DNA from: an uncultured Eubacteriales bacterium
Lineage (GTDB): Bacteria; Bacillota; Clostridia; Lachnospirales; Bianqueaceae
Assembly (NCBI GenBank): GCA_900315265.1
Contig: OMYN01000003.1
Span: 1 to 64,000 of the forward strand
Direction: 5' to 3'
Length of the DNA stretch: 64,000 bases
Made by a program: the position numbers and the translations under genes. Positions 17,358-27,069 of the stretch are shown one piece after another. The notes under the pieces are model-generated. The model made no database searches. It was given only the letters and a program-made list of their open reading frames with translations, and had not been told where the DNA came from. The stretch's first letter is position 1, and each line of letters begins with the position of its first letter.

Positions 17358-18075
17358 GCACAGGCCAATCGGAAAAATCGGACTCTTCCTGCAGGCTTCC
17401 GTCTTCTCTGCGGATATATAAGGCCACGCGATCGATGGTTTCCATGCGGGCCAGATCCATACGGTCGATCGAGCGGTATAAAGCATCCACCAGCAGATCG
17501 ATCTTCAGATTTTCTTCACTTCCGCAGGCGCACAGCACTTTGAGAAGGCGTCCGTCCTCAACTTTCGCCTCATAGATCAAGGGGCGGGCGTTAACCTCGA
17601 TCTTACGTTTCTGGCCATGTACTTTTCCGGTACGGGTGATCGTAACCGTGTCCTGCTGCATTAAATTATCGACAGCAGCCTTCCAATCAATACCAAAGGC
17701 TTCTTTGCCGGCAGGATCTGGCAGCAGTATCTGATACTCGGCCGCTTTGATCAGAGACATGATAGCCGGACGCGTGTCAGGCAGCGTCCGGACGGCCTTT
17801 ACATGCAGCCCTTTGGGAAGCTGAGCGTTCAGGCGGTCAAATAAGTCCTGATCGCTGATGTCCTTTTCCGTCCGGATCTCCATGATTTCGTTTTCGCCTG
17901 AGCAGCCAAGGCCAAGCGGGTTGGCAAAAGTCATGTGAGGATGGGGGTTAAAGCCCTGGGTATAGGAAAGAGGGATCTTGGCCCTGTTTAATGCCCGCTG
18001 CATGGTACGCATCATATCCAGATGACCGACAAACTTCAGCAGTCCCGTTTTGGAAAAGATCAGCTGCTTTCTCAT
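17350..18075 (-). CDS. TIGR03936 family protein (DUF2344), radical-SAM partner
   Basis: 241 residues opening MRKQLIFSKTGLLKFVGHLD and MMRTMQRALNRAKIPLSYTQGFNPHP, the signature of the DUF2344/TIGR03936 family. The family is found beside, or fused to, the TIGR03960 radical SAM protein and upstream of RNase G in Clostridia, exactly as here. Function is not established; the linkage to RNase G and L21 genes in other genomes suggests an RNA or ribosome modification role, which is inference. It overlaps the upstream gene by 4 bases. Confidence 0.88.
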   Translation of the reverse strand: MRKQLIFSKTGLLKFVGHLDMMRTMQRALNRAKIPLSYTQGFNPHPHMTFANPLGLGCSGENEIMEIRTEKDISDQDLFDRLNAQLPKGLHVKAVRTLPDTRPAIMSLIKAAEYQILLPDPAGKEAFGIDWKAAVDNLMQQDTVTITRTGKVHGQKRKIEVNARPLIYEAKVEDGRLLKVLCACGSEENLKIDLLVDALYRSIDRMDLARMETIDRVALYIRREDGSLQEESDFSDWPVHE

Positions 18076-19946
18076 GCTCTTCTCCTTTCATAGCAGACAC
18101 CGGTCTTGGCAATGCGGCGCATACCGCAGTTTGAGCACATCTCACGGCAGTTAGGAGTCGTCAGTCCTTCATGAGCTTTCATATATTCTCTGTATAAAAA
18201 CTCTTTGCTGACACCTATATCGATCACATCCCAGGGGAATACCTCGTCCGGCCTGCGTTCACGGTAGTTATAAAAAGCCAGTTCCGTCCCGGTATCTTCA
18301 ATGGCCTTGCGCCACATATCTTCCTTGTAATAATCGGACCAGCTGTCGAAACGGCATCCATACTTCCAGGCCGTATAGATCACCTTGCCTACCCGGCGGT
18401 CGCCACGTGATAAAAGGCCTTCCAGAGTACTCATATAAGCATCATGACAGTTATATTCGATCTTCCGGTCGCGGATCGCCTTGGTAAGATATGCCTGCTT
18501 TTCCATAAATTCTTCATAACCGGCCTGCCTGCACCATTGGAAGGGTGTAAAAGGCTTAGGAACAAAGAAGGATGTCGAAGTATTGACCCGGACATCTCTG
18601 GAACGTTCTTCTTTAGGGATCTCGAACCACTGGCTGACTACCTTCTTGGACAAGTCGGCAATAGCCTGCACATCATCCATGGTCTCGGTAGGAAGACCCA
18701 GCATAAAATAAAGTTTTACCCGGTCCCATTTACCTTCAAAGGCCAGCTTACAGCCGTTTAAGATCTCCTCCTCGGTAATATTCTTATTGATCACGTCACG
18801 AAGGCGCTGAGTGCCGGCTTCCGACGCAAAAGTCAGACCGCTCTTCTTGCCTTCCGCCAGCTCTTCCATCAATTTCAGGGAGAAAGCGTCCACACGCAGG
18901 GAAGGAAGGGATACGTTCACATGCGGGTAGCGGCGGTGCACTTCGGCCAGGATCTCGTACAGTCCCGGATAATCATTGGAACTGAGCGAAGTCAGCGACA
19001 ATTCTTCATAGCCCGTGTTTTTCAGCACGTTATCGATCCACTCGAAGATCTTCTCGACCGAATGATTGCGGACCGGACGATAGGTCATACCTGCATTGCA
19101 GAAACGGCAGCCCCGGATGCAGCCCCGGAAGATTTCCATGGCAGCCCGGTCGAAAACTGTCTGCATATAGGGGATGACGGGCTTGTCCGGATAGGGAAAA
19201 TCATCCAGATCTCTCATAACGGTTTTGACAGCCTTCTTTTTGATCCCCGGCAGGTTCGGTTCGATGCTTTCGATCTCGCCCGTATGGTCACAGCCGTCAG
19301 CCGGCTGGTCTTTATATGTGACAGTATAGAATTTGGGCACATACATGCAGGGGATCGTATCTACCAGGCGCAGAAAATCATCCCTGGTACCGCCCTTTTC
19401 CCTATTCTGGCGATACAATTCGAAGAGATGTTCGTATTCTGTCTCGCCCTCGCCGATATAATAAAAATCGACAAAATCAGCCATAGGCCCCGGATTGTTG
19501 GCATTGGGCCCTCCTGCCATGATCAACGGGTCGTCTTCCCCCCTGTCTTTTGCAAAAATGGGGATCCCTGCCAGATCCAGCATGTTCAGAATATTGGTAT
19601 AAGACATTTCGTACTGCAGGGTAAAGCCCAGAAAATCAAATTCCTTCAAAGGCGTAAAGGTCTCGAGCGAATAAAGCGGGATATGGCGCTGTCTCATGAT
19701 TTTTTCCATATCGCCCCAGGGGGCGAAAGCTCTCTCGCAGTATACTTTTTTGCAGGCATTGATGCAGGCATACAGGATCTGCAGCCCTAAATGACACATT
19801 CCAACGTCGTATACATCAGGGAAGCAGAAACAGTAATGAATATCATATTCGGAAGGGTCTTTGTAAATGGAATTGACCTCGCCCCCAATGTAGCGGGCCG
19901 GTTTTTGTACGGAGAGCAGGACCGAATCGGGAATCTGAACTTTCAT
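18072..19946 (-). CDS. TIGR03960 family B12-binding-type radical SAM protein
   Basis: 624 residues from ATG 19946, which has AAGGAG upstream; the longer frame from 20000 is not preferred. The N-terminal half resembles a cobalamin-binding fold (PDVYDVGMCHLGLQIL ... CERAFAPW). The radical SAM core has the cluster triad in FRGCIRGCRFC, and the C-terminus carries an extra Cys-rich tail (NCREMCSNCG). The reaction is unknown. It is co-transcribed with its usual partner TIGR03936 and RNase G. Confidence 0.9.
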   Translation of the reverse strand: MKVQIPDSVLLSVQKPARYIGGEVNSIYKDPSEYDIHYCFCFPDVYDVGMCHLGLQILYACINACKKVYCERAFAPWGDMEKIMRQRHIPLYSLETFTPLKEFDFLGFTLQYEMSYTNILNMLDLAGIPIFAKDRGEDDPLIMAGGPNANNPGPMADFVDFYYIGEGETEYEHLFELYRQNREKGGTRDDFLRLVDTIPCMYVPKFYTVTYKDQPADGCDHTGEIESIEPNLPGIKKKAVKTVMRDLDDFPYPDKPVIPYMQTVFDRAAMEIFRGCIRGCRFCNAGMTYRPVRNHSVEKIFEWIDNVLKNTGYEELSLTSLSSNDYPGLYEILAEVHRRYPHVNVSLPSLRVDAFSLKLMEELAEGKKSGLTFASEAGTQRLRDVINKNITEEEILNGCKLAFEGKWDRVKLYFMLGLPTETMDDVQAIADLSKKVVSQWFEIPKEERSRDVRVNTSTSFFVPKPFTPFQWCRQAGYEEFMEKQAYLTKAIRDRKIEYNCHDAYMSTLEGLLSRGDRRVGKVIYTAWKYGCRFDSWSDYYKEDMWRKAIEDTGTELAFYNYRERRPDEVFPWDVIDIGVSKEFLYREYMKAHEGLTTPNCREMCSNCGMRRIAKTGVCYERRRA

Positions 19947-19982
19947 TGAACTTCTCCTTAAGTTACCAAAACCTATAAAATC

Positions 19983-20073
19983 TGCTGCTTGAAGCAACAA
20001 AAAGGCTGCTGCTTCAAGTCAGCAGAAGGCTGCCGCTTGAAGCAACAAAAAGGCTGCTTCAAGCAGCAGCCTG
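19983..20073 (-). terminator. Duplicated terminator hairpin after mgsA
   Basis: On the minus strand GGCTGC-loop-GCAGCC followed by TTTTT (20071-20046) is a good terminator. A second related hairpin with its own TTTTT lies about 48 bases further on (20018-19996), and the shared sequence GCTTGAAGCAACAAAAAGGC occurs twice. The array lies between mgsA and the TIGR03960 gene and probably separates the two units. Confidence 0.75.
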
Positions 20074-20089
20074 GGATCTTCTGTAAAAT

Positions 20090-20509
20090 TTATTTTTTAC
20101 TGTCATTCTTGGAGTCATTCCGGTACATGAGACGCCAGTCGAGGTCTCCCCTGTCCAGACCCAGGATCAGCATTTCCGCTGTCGCCAGGTTGGTAGCGCA
20201 GGGAATATTGTTCAAATCGCAATGACGCAGAACATTGGCAAGACTCGGTTCGGTATTCTTGGTATTTTCGGGATCGCGAAGAAAGATGACCATATCGACA
20301 TTGTTGTTGTCGATCTGCGCACACAGCTGCTGCTCACCAAAGGAACCGGTCAGCAGTTTATGAATAGGCAGATTCGTCACTTCTTCTATCCTTCTGCCGG
20401 TCGTGCCGGTGGCCAGAATGTTATGCTTCATCAGAATATGATGATAAGCCACACACAGATTCTGCATTAATGTCTTTTTATTATCATGTGCGATCAGGCC
20501 GATGTTCAT
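20090..20509 (-). CDS. mgsA: Methylglyoxal synthase
   Basis: Converts dihydroxyacetone phosphate to methylglyoxal and phosphate, a bypass under phosphate limitation. 139 residues begin MNIGLIAHDNKK, with the phosphate site ATGTTGRRIEE, GSFGEQQL, and the catalytic region MVIFLRDP ... HCDLNNIPCATNLATAE. Length is normal. Its start overlaps the stop of rodA by 4 bases, tying it to the cell-shape cluster, an arrangement also known in other Clostridia. A double terminator follows. Confidence 0.95.
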   Translation of the reverse strand: MNIGLIAHDNKKTLMQNLCVAYHHILMKHNILATGTTGRRIEEVTNLPIHKLLTGSFGEQQLCAQIDNNNVDMVIFLRDPENTKNTEPSLANVLRHCDLNNIPCATNLATAEMLILGLDRGDLDWRLMYRNDSKNDSKK

Positions 20510-21657
20510 GACAGAAACCTCCTTACTTTCGACTCATAATTTTCCGCGTTCACCCGAAGCACCAGTCCGACCGCGGCCATGTTGGCAGTCAGAGAACTGA
20601 GTCCGTAACTGATAAAAGGAAGCGGCAGACCTGTATTGGGAAGGACGGCTATACATACCCCCATATGGATCAAAGCCTGTATGGAGATCATGACAGCACA
20701 GGACGCACACACAACCCTCCCGAAAGGTTCTTTAGCACCACCTGCTATCAGCAGAATACGGATGGACAACAAGAAATACAGTATCATGACGATACTGGCT
20801 CCTACCAGGCCAAGCTCTTCGCCGATAATGCCGAAGATAAAGTCCGTAGAAGCAATAGGGACCATTCCGGAATTATGGAATAATCCTTTACCAAAGAGGC
20901 CGCCGGCACCGATCGCGATCCGGCTCTGCATGGACTGATAAGCAGTCGTCAGTTCATAGTCTTCCGGATGCAGCCATGCCAGGATCCGTTCCGTCTGATA
21001 AGCATTCAAAAGCTTCATCGAACCGGTCAAAGCATCATGAATGACCAGATAAACGGCCAGAACAGCAAGTCCGATGACCGGCAGGATATACAGCCAGCTT
21101 ACCCTTCCTGCGAAGAAACAGGTAAAGATGATAGCGACGGCAACCAAGGTAGTTGACAGATCCGGCTCCTTGTAAATGAGCAGAAGCGGGACCATCGCTA
21201 AGACCACCGCCAAGGCTATAACTCCGACATTATTCCGGTGGGACCGAAACTTGTCGAAGATCCAGGCCAGCATCAGGATCATACCGATCTTGGCAAATTC
21301 AGAGGGCTGAATCATAAGATCACCCGCAATAGGAAGCCAGCGGTTGACCTCGTCCCCCTCTTGAGCACCTCTTCCGAACCTGAGGACCAGCACCAGCAGG
21401 GCTACCGTAACCAGATAGACCGGAATAGCTGCTGCTTTCAGCCACCGGTACGGAAGCATCAGGATCACAATAATAATAAAGATGCCGATGCCGAAACCGA
21501 TCAGCTGACGGACCATCAAAGGCTCCAGATAAAAGTGCTGCTGATCATATACCCAGCCATCCGCACTGCCGATCATTACCACTCCGAATAAGGTCAAAAC
21601 GGTAACGAAGACGATAATATACCAGTCGAGATGCTGAAAGTTCTGTAACCGGGACAT
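20506..21657 (-). CDS. rodA: Rod shape-determining SEDS glycosyltransferase RodA
   Basis: A polytopic SEDS-family peptidoglycan polymerase of 383 residues from ATG 21657 (AAGAGG upstream). About ten membrane segments are visible, with the conserved QPSEFAKIG and NTGLPLPFISYG motifs. RodA is preferred over FtsW because of its length and because it follows the PBP2 gene. A longer frame to 21693 is less likely. Possible minus-strand promoter TTGTGA-18-TATAGT lies in the 77-base gap after the PBP2 gene. Confidence 0.94.
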   Translation of the reverse strand: MSRLQNFQHLDWYIIVFVTVLTLFGVVMIGSADGWVYDQQHFYLEPLMVRQLIGFGIGIFIIIVILMLPYRWLKAAAIPVYLVTVALLVLVLRFGRGAQEGDEVNRWLPIAGDLMIQPSEFAKIGMILMLAWIFDKFRSHRNNVGVIALAVVLAMVPLLLIYKEPDLSTTLVAVAIIFTCFFAGRVSWLYILPVIGLAVLAVYLVIHDALTGSMKLLNAYQTERILAWLHPEDYELTTAYQSMQSRIAIGAGGLFGKGLFHNSGMVPIASTDFIFGIIGEELGLVGASIVMILYFLLSIRILLIAGGAKEPFGRVVCASCAVMISIQALIHMGVCIAVLPNTGLPLPFISYGLSSLTANMAAVGLVLRVNAENYESKVRRFLS

Positions 21658-21734
21658 ATAACCTCTTTTCTTTGTATAATTTGCACAATGCATACGTGTA
21701 AACTATACCAATTATTCAAAATATATCACAATGT

Positions 21735-24488
21735 TTATTTACTGTCAAGAGAAAGGCCATAATAATCTGCGACCAGATCCCTGAAAACGGGTATGGCATT
21801 GGAAGAACCGCCCCCGAAAGGTATGACTACCGAAATACTTATCTCCGGATCATCCAGCGGCGCATAGCCTGTAAATAGCGAGTGATCCGGTCTGTCTTCC
21901 CTTTCCTGGGCAGTTCCTGTTTTACCGGCCGTATGGATACCGACTGCATCCAGAACGCTCAATTCTTTGGCATGTTCATCCGTAACCATCATTCGCATGC
22001 CTTCTTTGACCGTGTCCAGTATATCCTGGCTGATACCGCTTTGGGCAGTATGGTCTTCTCTGGTCCAATCACTTCTTCCGCGCGAATCGTGCACCGCGTC
22101 GACCAGATACAGATCCCGCACAATTCCTCCGTCGGCCAGTGTATTCGTGTAACGGTTGAGGTTGGCACATGAGTAAGCCGTCGTACCCTGGCCGATACTG
22201 CTTCGCACGGCATCGGAATCCGATGCATGCGGTTCTGTTTCTGATATTTCGATTCCGGTCTTGGAAGCAAGTCCCAGCCGCTCCGCATAGGATGCCAGCG
22301 TATCCAGCCCCACATAATCCTCAAACTTATGATCCTTGTCGGGATGACACAGAAGATACCCTACATTATAAAAGAAATAGTTGCAGGAATGGTCCAAAGC
22401 GGTCACGACGTTGACGTCCCCGTGTCCTGCCTCGTTCCAGCAGCGGGGCTTATCCGGACTGTTGGCGTATTCGAACACAACGTTATCGTGAACAACCGTA
22501 TCCTTAGTAATAACTCCCTGGTCCAGTCCGGCTATGGCCGTACACATTTTAAAGGTAGAACCGATGGCCCTGGTCTCGTTGACAGCCCTGAATACCAGAG
22601 GGCCTGACTGATCCGCGACGATCCGGTTGAAATAGTCCACGTCGTTCATAAACAGATTGGGATCATAGGTCGGATAACTGACCATGGCCAGTACCTCACC
22701 GGATGTCGGATCCGATACGACGACCGATCCGCTGCAGGGATCAAGATCGATATCAGCCGGAGTGATCTCATCCTGGCTGATCTTAGCTTTCAGGCAATCG
22801 ATCGGAGCAAGTTCTCCGCTGTTCAATTTTTCCCGGCTGCCGTCAGCGTCGCTTATCAGGCCGTTTTCATAAAGAAGATCCATGAAATCGACAGCCGGAA
22901 AAGCTCCGCTCTCGATCAGATAATGGTAGATACGATTGCGGAACTGACTTCCCTGTTCCAGTTTATCCAATTCCATATGGATGATTTCTTCAAGAGCCTG
23001 GTCCGCATCGGTCCCTTTATCGATCCCGTACGATGAAACATCCAGATAATTATGGCTGATAGCATAGGATAAGAAGGCATAGGGGCTCATCTGGCCGGCT
23101 TTATAGGCCGGATATATTGCTTCGTCCTTCTGATAATCATAGGAAAGATGTTCGGCATCTCTCATATTTTCGATCATATAGTCATACAGATCTTTTTGGA
23201 TCTCATTATAGGAACCGACAGCGACACTCTTCTGGTTAAGGATCAGATCCTGCAGGGCCTCAAGCTGGGAGACGCTTTCGCTTTGATACATGGATAAAAG
23301 CGAGGACGCATAGGGCTGACCGCTGCTTTCCAACGTCTGCGACGGTATGAAATTGTTATCGATCAAGGCAATAAGGATATCTTCCACACTGTAAGTGGAC
23401 CCGTCATCGGACTTCTGACCTGTGATCTTGTCAAGAAGAAGGGACTTTATCTGTTTATACAAGGCATCATAGACCTGTTTCTGCACTTCGGAATCGATCG
23501 TTAAAAAGATGCTGTCGCCGGGGTCAGCCTGGGTCAGGTCCGTTTCGCTGACCCTTTCCATAGTATCGGCGTTCAGCTCGATCCGTTTGGTCCCGGTCTT
23601 ACCCCTCAGTTTATCTTCAAAGGTCAATTCCAGCCCGGACTTGCCGATCGTATCATCGACCTCGTAGCTGCTGCCCTGCTCTTTCTTTTCTTCGAGCTCC
23701 TGATCGGAAATCTTGCCGACATAACCGACGATATGAGCAAACAGCTCTCCTTCCGGGTACTGGCGGGTATAGGTATCCTCCACGCTGAATCCGACAAAAT
23801 CAGCATGCCTTTCCATGATCTTAGCTTCGGTGGATTCCGAGATCTGCCTCATGATACGGACCGGATGCGTCTGATTAAAACGGCCGCTGAAAATGGCATA
23901 CCGTATCTGAGCGATTTGAAGCATTCGGTCGATATCCGTGTGCTCGATGCCGAAAGTATGGTCACAGACCTGCCAGAAGGCTTCCTCGGCCGAAACTTCT
24001 TTTTGCTGACTGGTCAGCTGATCGCGGCTGGTGCCGTCGATCTCCGCGATAAAATTATAAAGACCGATCTCATTGGTCGTTACATTGTAATCATCTTTGA
24101 AATAAAAGCCGGCATTCTCGTTATAGCCGATGGGAAACTCCTGGTCCAGCGAGATCTCCTCATGGCTTTTGGCGATCAGATCCAGCAGGAAATCAATAGA
24201 CTGATTCAGATTCGGATTGACCGTGTCCGGTGTGTAAAATAATTCCCTGGTTTTTATGTTGACGGCAAGCGGACGGCCGGAACGGTCATAAATACAGCCC
24301 CTCTGACCGGTCGTCTGTACTTCCTGAAAGACATTGGCCATCGCCTTCTGCTGATAATATTCGGTTTTGGTTACCTGGATATTATACAGGCCTGCCCAGA
24401 TCAGGCCGAAAGCAGCCGTCAGCACCAGAAACAGGATAAAGACCCTGCTGGTCACTACGTGCACGATCTTATACAGTATGTCTTTCAA
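21735..24488 (-). CDS. mrdA: Penicillin-binding protein 2-type transpeptidase (elongasome)
   Basis: A class B PBP that cross-links peptidoglycan with RodA. 917 residues: short cytoplasmic tail, one membrane anchor (about 13-35), dimerisation and linker region, then the transpeptidase domain with nucleophile S644 in STFK, S701-C-N703 and K856-T-G. It is much larger than E. coli PBP2 (633) because of an insert of roughly 250 residues at about 340-590, a region rich in acidic and helical sequence; clostridial PBP2 proteins are commonly enlarged here. Its start overlaps the mreD stop by 4 bases. Confidence 0.93.
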   Translation of the reverse strand: MKDILYKIVHVVTSRVFILFLVLTAAFGLIWAGLYNIQVTKTEYYQQKAMANVFQEVQTTGQRGCIYDRSGRPLAVNIKTRELFYTPDTVNPNLNQSIDFLLDLIAKSHEEISLDQEFPIGYNENAGFYFKDDYNVTTNEIGLYNFIAEIDGTSRDQLTSQQKEVSAEEAFWQVCDHTFGIEHTDIDRMLQIAQIRYAIFSGRFNQTHPVRIMRQISESTEAKIMERHADFVGFSVEDTYTRQYPEGELFAHIVGYVGKISDQELEEKKEQGSSYEVDDTIGKSGLELTFEDKLRGKTGTKRIELNADTMERVSETDLTQADPGDSIFLTIDSEVQKQVYDALYKQIKSLLLDKITGQKSDDGSTYSVEDILIALIDNNFIPSQTLESSGQPYASSLLSMYQSESVSQLEALQDLILNQKSVAVGSYNEIQKDLYDYMIENMRDAEHLSYDYQKDEAIYPAYKAGQMSPYAFLSYAISHNYLDVSSYGIDKGTDADQALEEIIHMELDKLEQGSQFRNRIYHYLIESGAFPAVDFMDLLYENGLISDADGSREKLNSGELAPIDCLKAKISQDEITPADIDLDPCSGSVVVSDPTSGEVLAMVSYPTYDPNLFMNDVDYFNRIVADQSGPLVFRAVNETRAIGSTFKMCTAIAGLDQGVITKDTVVHDNVVFEYANSPDKPRCWNEAGHGDVNVVTALDHSCNYFFYNVGYLLCHPDKDHKFEDYVGLDTLASYAERLGLASKTGIEISETEPHASDSDAVRSSIGQGTTAYSCANLNRYTNTLADGGIVRDLYLVDAVHDSRGRSDWTREDHTAQSGISQDILDTVKEGMRMMVTDEHAKELSVLDAVGIHTAGKTGTAQEREDRPDHSLFTGYAPLDDPEISISVVIPFGGGSSNAIPVFRDLVADYYGLSLDSK

Positions 24489-25009
24489 GCTAATGCCTTT
24501 CTCGTACTTATCTTCTGATCAAGGAACCGTAAGAAGCGGCTGAGCGCCCGTCCCAGAGGATAAAAGACGGAGGTTACGATGGCCGTATAACAGGTCTCAG
24601 GAAGGATCAGATGGACAATATAATAGGTAAGGCCCAGATCCCGAGCAAAAAAGCGCAGGATCAGGTACTGTAAAAATCCGTAGGACAGATCAAAAAGGAT
24701 CACTAAATAGATGGGCAGCACTAAGTTGCTCTTATGATAATCTTTATAAAAATAGCCGCTGGCAAAAGCGATCAGAAAATACACGGCTGCATAATAACCG
24801 ACTACATGCCGAAACAAAAGATCGGTCATAAGGCCTATACTGAACCCCAGGATACCGCCCCGGTCCTGCCCGGTCAGGATACCGCAGGTCACACAGAAAA
24901 TAAGGGACAGATTGGGAATGACACCGGCAAAGGAAAGAGAATGCAGCCAGGTAGCTTCGGACAGAAGGGTCAGAAATGCCAGCACTTCACAGACCAGAAA
25001 CTCGATCAT
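24485..25009 (-). CDS. mreD: Rod shape-determining membrane protein MreD
   Basis: 174 residues from ATG 25009, which overlaps the mreC stop. Five or so hydrophobic segments and the small size match MreD, a membrane component of the elongasome. The identification rests on hydropathy and on position between mreC and PBP2. A longer frame to 25072 lies wholly within mreC and is rejected. Confidence 0.88.
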   Translation of the reverse strand: MIEFLVCEVLAFLTLLSEATWLHSLSFAGVIPNLSLIFCVTCGILTGQDRGGILGFSIGLMTDLLFRHVVGYYAAVYFLIAFASGYFYKDYHKSNLVLPIYLVILFDLSYGFLQYLILRFFARDLGLTYYIVHLILPETCYTAIVTSVFYPLGRALSRFLRFLDQKISTRKALA

Positions 25010-25944
25010 GGCTGAGCACTGCTTTCGGAATCGTCCTGCTGACGGATCTCCTCGTTCATATCTTCCTTCCACAGCTGGGTGATGATCAAAGCCATATCCA
25101 CCTGATCCAGGGAGACGGAAGGCTTGACGTAGGCAATGCTCTCGTTGGAAGTCCCGATCGGATAAATCTGGGTGACCGTACCGATCGGAAGGCCCGGAGG
25201 ATAAATATCGCCCAAAGTAGAGGTTACGATCTCATCCCCTACTGCAATATCGACCTGGGTCGTATCAAAACGGATCAGGCAGATATTATCACTGATACGG
25301 CCGGTATCCTCGGATGAATAGTTATAAGCCCCCTGAACGACGACCAGATCGCCGTTTTCCCGGTTGACCTGACCGTAAATGACCGAATTGGTATCGACGA
25401 CGGAAGAAACTTCACTGTAATGGTCATATACTTTACTGATATGGCCGACCAGCCCTCCCCCGGCCAAAACAGGCATATACGGTTCGATGCCGTCAGTCTT
25501 TCCTTTATCCAGGATAAAGGTATCATACCAATTATCGGGAGACAGCCCCACGACCTGGGCGCCTGTTTTAGGATAATCCTTATAAAAGGTATCCATATCG
25601 TACAGTTTCTCCAGTTCGTCAGACCGGCGAGCCTGAGCCTTCAACTGCCGGTTCTCATCGGTAAGCTGAGATACCTCCTCATTGAGTTTGTCGATTTCAT
25701 CCTGCAGGTCCCGGGTCTCTTTGATAGATCCGGTCCGTTTGCCCAGCCATCCTTCCAGTTTCGTAAACCCTTTTTCGACCGGTTCCGCGATCGTAAATAA
25801 AGTTCCGCGGACAGGTTCCAGATTCTGACCCATCAGCCAGGTAACCAGCAGCAGGACAAGACAGATCCCGGCGGCGATCAGGATCTTCCATTTAGCTTTG
25901 AAACGGGGACCTTTTTCTTTCCCTTCTGTATCGTTTCTTGTCAT
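25006..25944 (-). CDS. mreC: Rod shape-determining protein MreC
   Basis: 312 residues: basic cytoplasmic tail, membrane segment (about 23-41), a coiled coil (about 75-115, ELEKLYDM-type heptads) and the extracytoplasmic beta-rich domain with VVGLSPDNWYDTFILDKG and the GLVGHIS motif. MreC organises MreB, MreD, RodA and PBP2. The downstream end overlaps mreD; mreB lies 37 bases upstream. Confidence 0.95.
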   Translation of the reverse strand: MTRNDTEGKEKGPRFKAKWKILIAAGICLVLLLVTWLMGQNLEPVRGTLFTIAEPVEKGFTKLEGWLGKRTGSIKETRDLQDEIDKLNEEVSQLTDENRQLKAQARRSDELEKLYDMDTFYKDYPKTGAQVVGLSPDNWYDTFILDKGKTDGIEPYMPVLAGGGLVGHISKVYDHYSEVSSVVDTNSVIYGQVNRENGDLVVVQGAYNYSSEDTGRISDNICLIRFDTTQVDIAVGDEIVTSTLGDIYPPGLPIGTVTQIYPIGTSNESIAYVKPSVSLDQVDMALIITQLWKEDMNEEIRQQDDSESSAQP

Positions 25945-25981
25945 AACTCACCAAATATCTATATCTATCTGTCTCCGGGCT

Positions 25982-27010
25982 TTATTCCTCCCGGAGCTTT
26001 GCAGCCGTTAACGTATTTCCAAATCTATCCGGATCTTCCAGCACCTTGCCGGTCCCGTTGACAACACAGTCAAGCGGATCGTCGGCAATAGTTACAGGAA
26101 GGCCCGTATTCTTGCGGATCATGATGTCCATCCCTCTTAAAAGGGCCCCGCCCCCGGTCAGATAGATACCATGATCGTAAATATCCGCCGACAGTTCCGG
26201 AGGGGTATCTTCCAAAGTCGTGACCACTGCCTCCACGATCTTCATGACCGGATCGTAAAGAGCCTCCGCGACCTGGAAATTTGTGATTTCGATCGTTTTA
26301 GGCAGCCCGGTCAAAATGTCCCGGCCTTTGATGGTCATCGACTCTTCTTGTGTATCGTCATCCACATATGCCGTCCCGATTGCGATCTTAATGTCCTCGG
26401 CTGTCCGCTCGCCGATGAAGATCCGGCTGGTCTTTTTAATGTAGGTTTCGATGGCATCGTCAAATGCATCACCGGCCGTTTTCAAAGACCTCGACGCTGC
26501 GATACCTCCCAGAGATATGACGGCTACTTCCGTCGTACCTCCTCCTATATCTACTACCATACTTCCGACCGGATCTTCTACCGGCAGACCGGCTCCCATT
26601 GCGGCAGCCATTGGTTCATCGATCAGATACGTACTGTTTTCGCTGCATCCGCAGCGAAGGGCTACTTCGATCAAAGCTCTTTTTTCAACTTCCGTCATTC
26701 CGAAAGGTCCGCAGATAATAAGTTCCGGCTTGAAACCGAATACCGATTTTGTCACCTTTTTGATGAAGTAACGAACCATTTCCCTGGTCGTATCAAAGTC
26801 TGCGATAACACCGTCTCTCATGGGGCGGATCGCCTTTATCCCATCCGGTGTGCGGCCGATCATTTCTTTAGCTTCGGCTCCCACTGCCAGTACTTTGCCG
26901 CTTGTTTCCTCTACAGCAACAACGGAGGGTTCGTCGACAACGATACCGGTGCCTCGAAGATATACCAGTGTATTAGCTGTTCCAAGATCGATCCCAAGCC
27001 CTCTTCTCAT
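25982..27010 (-). CDS. mreB: Actin-like cell-shape protein MreB
   Basis: Polymerises beneath the membrane to guide lateral wall synthesis. The 342-residue form shows GIDLGTANTLVY, the ATP-binding actin motifs DIGGGTTEVAVISLGG and GGGALLRGMD. GGAGG is 8 bases before ATG 27010; a second ATG two codons earlier is too close to that site. It follows radC, the same order as the B. subtilis radC-mreB-mreC-mreD region. Confidence 0.97.
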   Translation of the reverse strand: MRRGLGIDLGTANTLVYLRGTGIVVDEPSVVAVEETSGKVLAVGAEAKEMIGRTPDGIKAIRPMRDGVIADFDTTREMVRYFIKKVTKSVFGFKPELIICGPFGMTEVEKRALIEVALRCGCSENSTYLIDEPMAAAMGAGLPVEDPVGSMVVDIGGGTTEVAVISLGGIAASRSLKTAGDAFDDAIETYIKKTSRIFIGERTAEDIKIAIGTAYVDDDTQEESMTIKGRDILTGLPKTIEITNFQVAEALYDPVMKIVEAVVTTLEDTPPELSADIYDHGIYLTGGGALLRGMDIMIRKNTGLPVTIADDPLDCVVNGTGKVLEDPDRFGNTLTAAKLREE

Positions 27011-27069
27011 CTGCATTTCCTCCGATCACGGAATGAATTTATCAATAAATAAATAAAACAGGTCCTTTT

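Noticed and set aside
19983-20073. Repeat array as a possible CRISPR
   Set aside because: Only two copies, each containing a terminator stem with T run; no spacer pattern and no cas genes.
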